DNA of 64,000 bases from Rheum nobile (Eukaryota; Streptophyta; Magnoliopsida; Caryophyllales; Polygonaceae): positions 248,001-312,000 of the forward strand of contig WOAB01000834.1 in the NCBI GenBank assembly GCA_027886185.1, given 5' to 3'. Positions 58,175-64,000 of the stretch are shown one piece after another. A program made the position numbers and the translations under genes. Below the pieces are notes generated by a model that worked only from the letters and a program-made list of their open reading frames with translations, had not been told where the DNA came from and did not search any database. How positions within the stretch are numbered: the first letter of the stretch is position 1; every line of letters starts with the position of its first letter.

Positions 58175-58427
58175 TTTGTCAGGGTGATTTTGTTATGGAT
58201 GAATTAACCCGACATAATAGAACGTTGAGATTGTCTGTTGTTAGAGAGAAACGACAACGGACAGTTTCTAATGGATTGGGTTAATATTTTGCATTTTTTG
58301 TTGAAATTTTGTCTACTAAATAGTAATATGAACTTTAATATAAATACTAATTATGCAGGATCTACACTTGGAGGTACTGCCAATTATTATGTTAATGATC
58401 GTATCCCAATGTCCGATATTTCAAATG
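58175..58427 (+). pseudogene. Helitron N-terminal exons a and b in H2
   Basis: Exon a 58175-58279 (105 bp) and exon b 58359-58427 (69 bp) have the same lengths, phases and borders as 2551-2655 and 2737-2805 in H1. They read QGDFVMDELTRHNRTLRL and IPMSDISNG. After the donor of exon b (GGTTAG) the expected third exon is missing and the sequence switches within about 80 bp to the helicase fragment, marking an internal deletion. Confidence 0.75.
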
Positions 58428-58510
58428 GTTAGTAATGTTTGTTACAGTAGATTATGTATTTACTTCAATTTTTTCGTTTATATGGTAGTTAGTGTCAAAT
58501 ATTCCTCTAA

Positions 58511-59161
58511 GAACGAGCAATTCTTGCTCCAACACACGAAGAGGTAGATAAAGTTAATGAATATATATTGTCTTCGTTGCCTGGTGATGAAAAGGTCTAT
58601 CTCAGTTCCGATAGTTTGTACAAGACAGGTTCTGTTAAAGATAGTCATGCTGATTTTTATTCGTATGAGTTCTTGAATAGTATTAGATGTTCTGGTCTGC
58701 CGAATCATGTACTGAAACTTAAGGTTGGGGTCCCTATTATGCTGCTTCGCAATATTGATCAGACTTCGGGTTTATGCAACAGGACGAGATTGATAACCAC
58801 GCAGCTTGGCAGTCATGTCATACAAGGTAGAATTATATCAGGCAACAATATTGGACATACGGTTTTGATTCCTCGCATGATAATGTCACCGTCAGACACT
58901 GCATTTCCTTTTAAGTTTCAACAAAGACAATTTTCCTTGAGTGTGTGTTTTGCTATGACCATAAACAAGAGCCAAGGCCAATCTCTTGCCAATGTTGGTT
59001 TGTATCTTCCACGCCCTGTTTTCAGTCATGGTCAGTTTTATGTTGCTTCTTCAAGGGTGACTAACAAGAAAGGTTTGAAGATCTTGATTTATGACAAAGA
59101 CAATAAGAGATATAATACTACAACTAATGTAGTATACAAGGAAGTTTTTGATAATTTGTAG
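58511..59161 (+). pseudogene. Helitron PIF1-type helicase, C-terminal fragment
   Basis: An open frame after TAA (58508-58510) reads ERAILAPTHEEVDKVNEYIL, LPGDEKVYLSSDS, GLPNHVLKLKVGVPIMLLRN, TRLITTQLGSHVIQG, FAMTINKSQGQSLANVGLYL and FSHGQFYVASSRVTNKKGLK, ending at TAG 59161. GVPIMLLRNID, the TINKSQGQ segment and YVASSRV are the late motifs (IV-VI region) of the SF1B helicase that forms the C-terminal half of Helitron Rep/Hel proteins. About 216 residues remain of a protein normally well over 1000. Motifs I-III (Walker A and B) are not in this copy. The fragment is intact to the stop codon and diverges from the copy at 63595, but alone it cannot hydrolyse ATP. Confidence 0.92.
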
Positions 59162-59494
59162 CAATTTTGAACATCGCGCCATTTATTATGTTTAGCATGT
59201 CATTTTCATGTACTAGAGTTAAATGACTTTTTTATTATGTTTTATCGTTTTAGAAGTATTGATGTAAAAGACTGTAGCTATTCCTGTTTGTAAGACTACT
59301 TAACCAATTTTTACGATTAGTAAAGTTATAGAGAGTATCGTCTCTCTTTATATAATGTAATTTTTTATATCTTTAATTTATTTAGTCAATTTGTCATTTT
59401 TAATTTAAATAACTAATCAAGTATATATTAAAACAATAATTATTTGATAATAAAAATATATAATTTTTACAACTGTAAAATAAAATAAAAAAAT
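59162..59494. other. H2 3' untranslated region
   Basis: AT-rich. The part just before the hairpin (59385-59490) resembles 3660-3765 of H1 (TAACTAATC.A.TATAT..), as expected for family 3' ends. Confidence 0.6.
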
Positions 59495-59522
59495 CCCGTA
59501 CAAGACACGGGTATTACACTAG
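59495..59522 (+). other. Helitron 3' terminus of H2
   Basis: CCCGTACAAGACACGGG hairpin, TATTACA spacer and CTAG. Compared with 3772-3799 the hairpin differs at two positions, which weakens its stem. Confidence 0.85.
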
Positions 59523-59651
59523 TAAATTACTAATAACCATCCATTATGTTGCCTCTTTGACATTTAAGCATCCTTTTAAAACAATTGTAACAAAAAATAT
59601 GTGAAGAATAAAACTGAGCTATTACGTTTTGCCTTATAGAAAAAATAATAA

Positions 59652-61700
59652 TCTATTATATAATTACTAAACACAAAGACCTATTAAGCCACGTGGCACT
59701 CCTACAATAAGCCCAAAAAAATTCACCACGTGGCATTATGCTGTTAATTTGGACACGTGGCGCTCAATCCATTTTTTCCGACTTTGTGTTTTTTTCCTTA
59801 AATCAAAGATCTTGCAGTATATTTGTATAATAATTTATTTCCCAAGTTGTAAATCAATGATCAACCATTATATTTTTATAATAATTTATTTCCTAAACTA
59901 TATTACAAAATAAACGTGAAGGGCAATTTAAGATCATACAAACTAAAAGATTTTTTTAGCCAAAAAAAAAATTGTTAATGAACTCACCATTTTCAGCATC
60001 CAATTAGATATGGTTGTTTTAAACCTATTTTGAAAATTATATTACTAATTTATTACGATTTATTTTTTTTTAATTAAAAACCAATTAGATAGGATTGTTT
60101 AACAAAATCGCACCACTTCCAAATTTCCTTTCTACGTACTATTGTTAACGAACTTTAGAATTTGAATTTGAATATTTATTATTTAATATTAATCTCCTTT
60201 TTGAATTTAAATGAGATGAAATTTTACAGGAAGTGTTTCGTTTCAAATTAATATACATATCAAAAGTTCGTTAACACTTAGCAATAGTACGTAGAAATAC
60301 ATATCTTAAATTGATTTACATATCAAAATGTTATGCTACTAATTTCCTTTCTCACCTATCTATATACATATTAAAGCAATGAAATTTAGAACCACCATAT
60401 TGATTTTGGGTCAACCAATCTTAGGTGTCAATTTGTGACTAATTCTTTAAAATTAAATTTTAAATATTTTAACTTTTTAAAAAACTTAACAAATATAATT
60501 TGGTTATATGGTTTGTTACCGGATTTTTAGTCTTCTTCAACAAATATACGTCACACTCTAGGGAACAAATTAATTCTCAATTTTAAAACAAATCTTTTAA
60601 ATAGGAATAAATTGTTACCGGTATCAATTTTAAAACAAATCTTTTAAGTAGGAACAATTTGTTTATCCAACTAACTAAAATCTTGTGAATTTACAATTAA
60701 TTCTCATTTTTATTTTCTTTTAAAGTAACTAACTCATTTATTTCAGCTAGATATTAATTCCATTCTATCAAATTAATTTAAGTCATTAACTATTTAATTA
60801 ATTTTATCCTTATCAAATCTTGATATCTTAACAATTAATTTATATTGTTTTATATTTGATATGAATTATCTGTTATAAATCTACCACTTTAACATAAATA
60901 CTCACGGGTGTGTAGCTTTATTTGTTAAGACATTGTTTAGTTAATAATAGTTTCAATAGTAGATATCACATATTAGTGAAATCTATTTATAAGTTTTAAA
61001 TAATGCTAATCCCATATATGTAATTTCAGTTAACAAGAATTAAAGTATTTGTTATGATTAATATTCATACATATTTATAGTTTTATACTATCATAATGTA
61101 ACTTATTGTTAATTGATTTTTTTAGATTATTTGAAGAGGTAGGTTGCAATCAAGACTTCTTATTATGGTTATTATAAAATTGACAAAATATTTTATACAT
61201 TAATTATCCTATATTTTATTTTTTATTGTATGTAGGATATTGTTTAGAAAGGGTGTTATCGGAATATATCACTGAGTATACTTATTATATTTTAATATAA
61301 ATGAATATAAATAGGGTCAATCGGTTTGGCAGAAGCCCATAAGCCCAAATTAGGTGAGCCGCGTATAAAAGCCCAATAATCGAATATATCAATTCTCCGA
61401 ATTAGTAAATGATTAAAAAATGTTCTAACTGGGCCTTCTATCCCATTTATCCAATATGTTTACCAAACTTTATATAACAATCTATATACAGATATCATAA
61501 AACTTAAAAAGATATCAAAAAACTAAATGAACATTTTTTGCAAAGCTTTATTAGTCAAATTTAGACCAAGTCTACACACATATATTTTACTGGGCCAATT
61601 AGCCCAATTTAAACCCGTTCAATTTATTTAAACATGGGCCTTATATTAGAACCAATGTTGTGTAAACCAGTAAATCAGCAGGCCCATTATCTTAATATTT
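59652..61700. other. H3 5' region, AT-rich; possible second Helitron 5' end at 60359
   Basis: At 60359 TCTATATACATATTAAAGCA, followed by ACCACC...GGTCAACCAATCTTAGGTGTC, looks like the 5' end of another plant Helitron type; no matching 3' end is recognised. From 61310 the GGGCC/AAGCCCA motif pattern of the family resumes. No gene. Confidence 0.45.
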
Positions 61701-61710
61701 AAGTCGTAGT

Positions 61711-62130
61711 ATTGGGCGAATAAGCTCATTAACAATAATTCATTTACGCAGGCTGCTAAAGTATATTAGCTAAGTTAAGTATATTATATTTTTTTTGTTA
61801 CACAAACATAATGTAAGGCCGATATATTATATTCAGAAGGTCATATTATTACATATATTGGTAATCCCATTAGTACCAAATCTTTTTAAGCCCAATATAT
61901 AAAGCCCATTATCATAGCGAATTCTGTGTAAGTGAGTATATAATACAACAAAGCCCGTTAACTTGATTTGTAAAAATTTATTGGGCCAGTAAGCCCATTA
62001 ACAATAATTCATTTATATAGCCGACTAAAGTGTATTACCTAAGTTAAGTATATTATAGTTTTTTTGTTAGCCAGACATAATGTAAGGGCAATATATTATA
62101 TTCAGAAGCTTATATTACTACATAAATTGT
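61711..62130 (+). repeat. ~155-bp direct repeat in H3
   Basis: AACAATAATTCATTTA.. through TAAGTTAAGTATATTATA and CATAATGTAAG to TATATTATATTCAGAAG occurs at about 61711-61866 and 61978-62130, offset about 267 bp, with moderate divergence. Confidence 0.8.
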
Positions 62131-63594
62131 TAGTTAAACTACTTTTATTACTACATATATTAATAATCAAAGAAAAATATAGATAAACACGAATCTTCAT
62201 GAAGAAGAATCTAGATTAACATAACATTTCGCACTTAAAACCAAAAAATGAATGAATGAAATGTGAGCATGATATTATGCAATATTTCTATCTGGAATTT
62301 GTAAAATTTTAAAACAATGAAATCACAAAACCAGTCGAAATCACTGAAATTTGTCAAAATATGTAAAATTTGTTAACAGAAGGGAATTTATGATTTCAAA
62401 CATCAAATTATCTCACAAGCCAAACGATTAAAGATTGAGATTAAAACAGGAACATATTACCTTCGTTGCCTTAGGGAGAACCCCATAGCCTCCTTATTCA
62501 AGGTACCTTTATCAAGCTCCAGAAGATTACAGATGAACACATCCTCAGCAAAGTCCAGAAGTCGTCATACCATTTTATTAAAAAAAACAAATTAGTCACA
62601 TGATACGAAACTGATAAAGCAACAAAAAAATAAACACAACATGAAATCCAAAATCCCCAATTTTTTTTTTTAATTTTGGACACAGAATAAGTCAGATTAT
62701 GATTTAAAAACGAAAAAATATCCGGAGAAGGAAATTAAAAAAGAGAAATGTTAAATACCTTTATGAAGCTCCATATCTATGAAATACTTAGGGTTTAGTT
62801 AACCCTTCTTTAGCCAGATCCAGATCTGTTGTCGTCCGTTGTCATCCTCTGGATCTGAACGAGATTGTAGAATAATCTAATTTTTTTGTGGATATGTGAT
62901 AAACTTATTTGGATGAAGAATAAATCGGATTTTGAACATGTAGATTAGAGGGTTTTTTTATGAAAAAACCAATTTGGATCTCAAAGATTTGAACAAAAAC
63001 AAAACGAAGGCTTGGATGATATTTCCATAAAGATGAAATTCAAAGTTTCAAGAATTGGAAAGATTGAAAGAGGAAAGAAACTATGTGGATCGAACTTGAA
63101 AGATTGAAAGGGGAAAGAAAATTCTTGAAACTTCAAGAATACGAGTGTGAAATCCAAACACGGCGCCGGGTTTCGGCGTCTGTAAAATGGTCGAGGAGTT
63201 GCTTTGGGCTTGGCCCAATTACTTGAATCAGATGATGGGCTTCGTTTATATATGGACGAGGTTAATGTTATGGGCTTGGCCGAGGTTAACAAATTTATTG
63301 TTAATTTTGTATTTTTATTATAGTGCACATATAATTAAATAATTATATTAAATGTTAAGTTTGTATTTTTATTTATTTTGTTACTAAAATATATCTGCAA
63401 AGTCCCATTGACTATTGTATGTATGAATAAAAACAAAAATAATATAATGTTGACATTTGGTGATATTAGATATACATAATAAGGGATAAATTATTGTTAA
63501 TATAAATAATAACTTTTTACATAAATTGAGATTTTTTTAGTTTGGCGTCTATTTCAGTTATGCATTTATTCTAATTGGTCCTTAAAGCACATTA
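62131..63594. other. H3 noncoding, family-shared sequence
   Basis: Blocks match H1 and H2 as noted for the whole element. Short minus-strand frames (62498-62683, 62981-63328) have no domain. A decayed exon-a copy is at 63410-63490. The join to the helicase piece at about 63594 lacks everything in between. Confidence 0.55.
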
Positions 63595-64000
63595 GGCTGC
63601 TTCGAAATATTGATCAGACTTCAGGTTTATGCAACGGGACGAGATCACGCAGCTTGCCAGTCATGTCATACAAGGGAGAATTATTTCATGCTATAATATT
63701 GGACATACGTTTTGATTCCTCGCATGATAATGTCATCGTCAGACACTTCATTTCCTTTTAAGTTTCAACGAAAATAATTTTCCTTGACTGTCTGTTTTGC
63801 TATGACCATAAACAAGAGCCAAGGACAATCTCTTGCCAATGTCGATTTGTATCTTTCACGTCCTATTTTCAGTCATGGTCAGTTTTATGTTGCTTCATCA
63901 AGGGTGACTAGCAAGAAAGGTTTAAAGATCTTGATTTGCAACAAAGACAAGAAGAAAAATAATACTACAACCAATGTAGTATACAAGGAAGTTTTTAATA
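63595..64000 (+). pseudogene. Helitron helicase C-terminus in H3, broken
   Basis: It aligns by eye with 58740-59150 of H2 (LLRNIDQTSGLCN, then VCFAMTINKSQGQSLANV, FSHGQFYVASSRV). A 7-base loss near 63645 and a 1-base loss near 63709 shift the frame, and a TAA near 63776 follows. The end lies beyond the window. Clearly a pseudogene. Confidence 0.88.

Larger units (their letters stand above)
59652..64000 (+). mobile_element. Helitron H3 (3' end lies right of the window)
   Basis: The 5' end TCTATTATATAATTACTAAA after a host A matches the start of H2 and is followed by the same pattern (CACAAAGAC, AAGCCACGTGGCAC, GGACACGTGGCG). The interior shares blocks with H1 (62450-62600, 62980-63130, 63410-63600) and H2 (62310-62410). 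It ends, within the window, in a broken helicase C-terminus. Only 129 bp separate it from H2. Confidence 0.8.

Overview
The window is eudicot-like plant nuclear DNA made almost entirely of transposable elements. It is AT-rich, with spliced plant-type transposase genes, telo-box-like AAACCCTAA stretches, plant Helitron termini, GGTTCGG-rich small elements and a fragment of a nuclear gene for a plastid ribosomal protein. I see no intact host gene. Every recognisable protein gene is a transposon gene, a captured gene fragment or a pseudogene.

Layout. 1-3799 is the 3' part of a Helitron (H1) with a six-exon N-terminal gene fragment. 3800-9760 holds a 187-bp tandem array, a captured plastid bS6 fragment, a tRNA-derived SINE remnant, a mariner-type MITE and a 1.1-kb TIR element carrying GC-rich gene-like DNA. 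9887-13973 is a 5'-truncated L1-type LINE with target-site duplications (TSDs), interrupted by a hAT-type MITE. 14344-15145 holds a TA microsatellite, a hAT-type MITE and a mariner-type MITE. 16365-20643 is a 4.3-kb plant mariner-like element with a transposase broken by one stop, plus a second small ORF with SUMO-interacting-motif-like repeats. 20847-31839 is AT-rich and contains MITEs, minus-strand Helitron-type termini and a 1.47-kb tandem segmental duplication. 31840-32995 is a hAT-type element that swallowed a probable solo LTR.

33400-40661 is a 7.3-kb Mutator-like element (MULE) with a degenerate plant mobile domain (PMD) gene on + and an internally deleted MULE transposase on -. 43235-47926 is a second, nearly complete MULE (DDE transposase + SWIM + OTU protease) with TIRs of about 75 bp and a 9-bp TSD. 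Both MULEs carry arrays of imperfect palindromes of about 24 bp, with a different core in each. One base beyond the second MULE's TSD starts a 2.2-kb solo LTR (47942-50128). 50947-59522 is an 8.6-kb Helitron (H2) with both termini. It carries an RPA-like fragment, three long GA tracts and the C-terminal end of a PIF1-type helicase. 129 bp later a third Helitron of the same family (H3, 59652 to beyond 64000) begins.

How the parts relate. H1, H2 and H3 share noncoding and coding blocks and look like differently deleted copies of one family. The two MULEs share a transposase gene structure, so each helps to read the other's lesions. Many inferred stop codons fit C-to-T or G-to-A change at TGG, CAG or CGA, as expected of methylated, silenced elements. 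Everything here rests on reading the sequence by eye; no alignment or database search was run.
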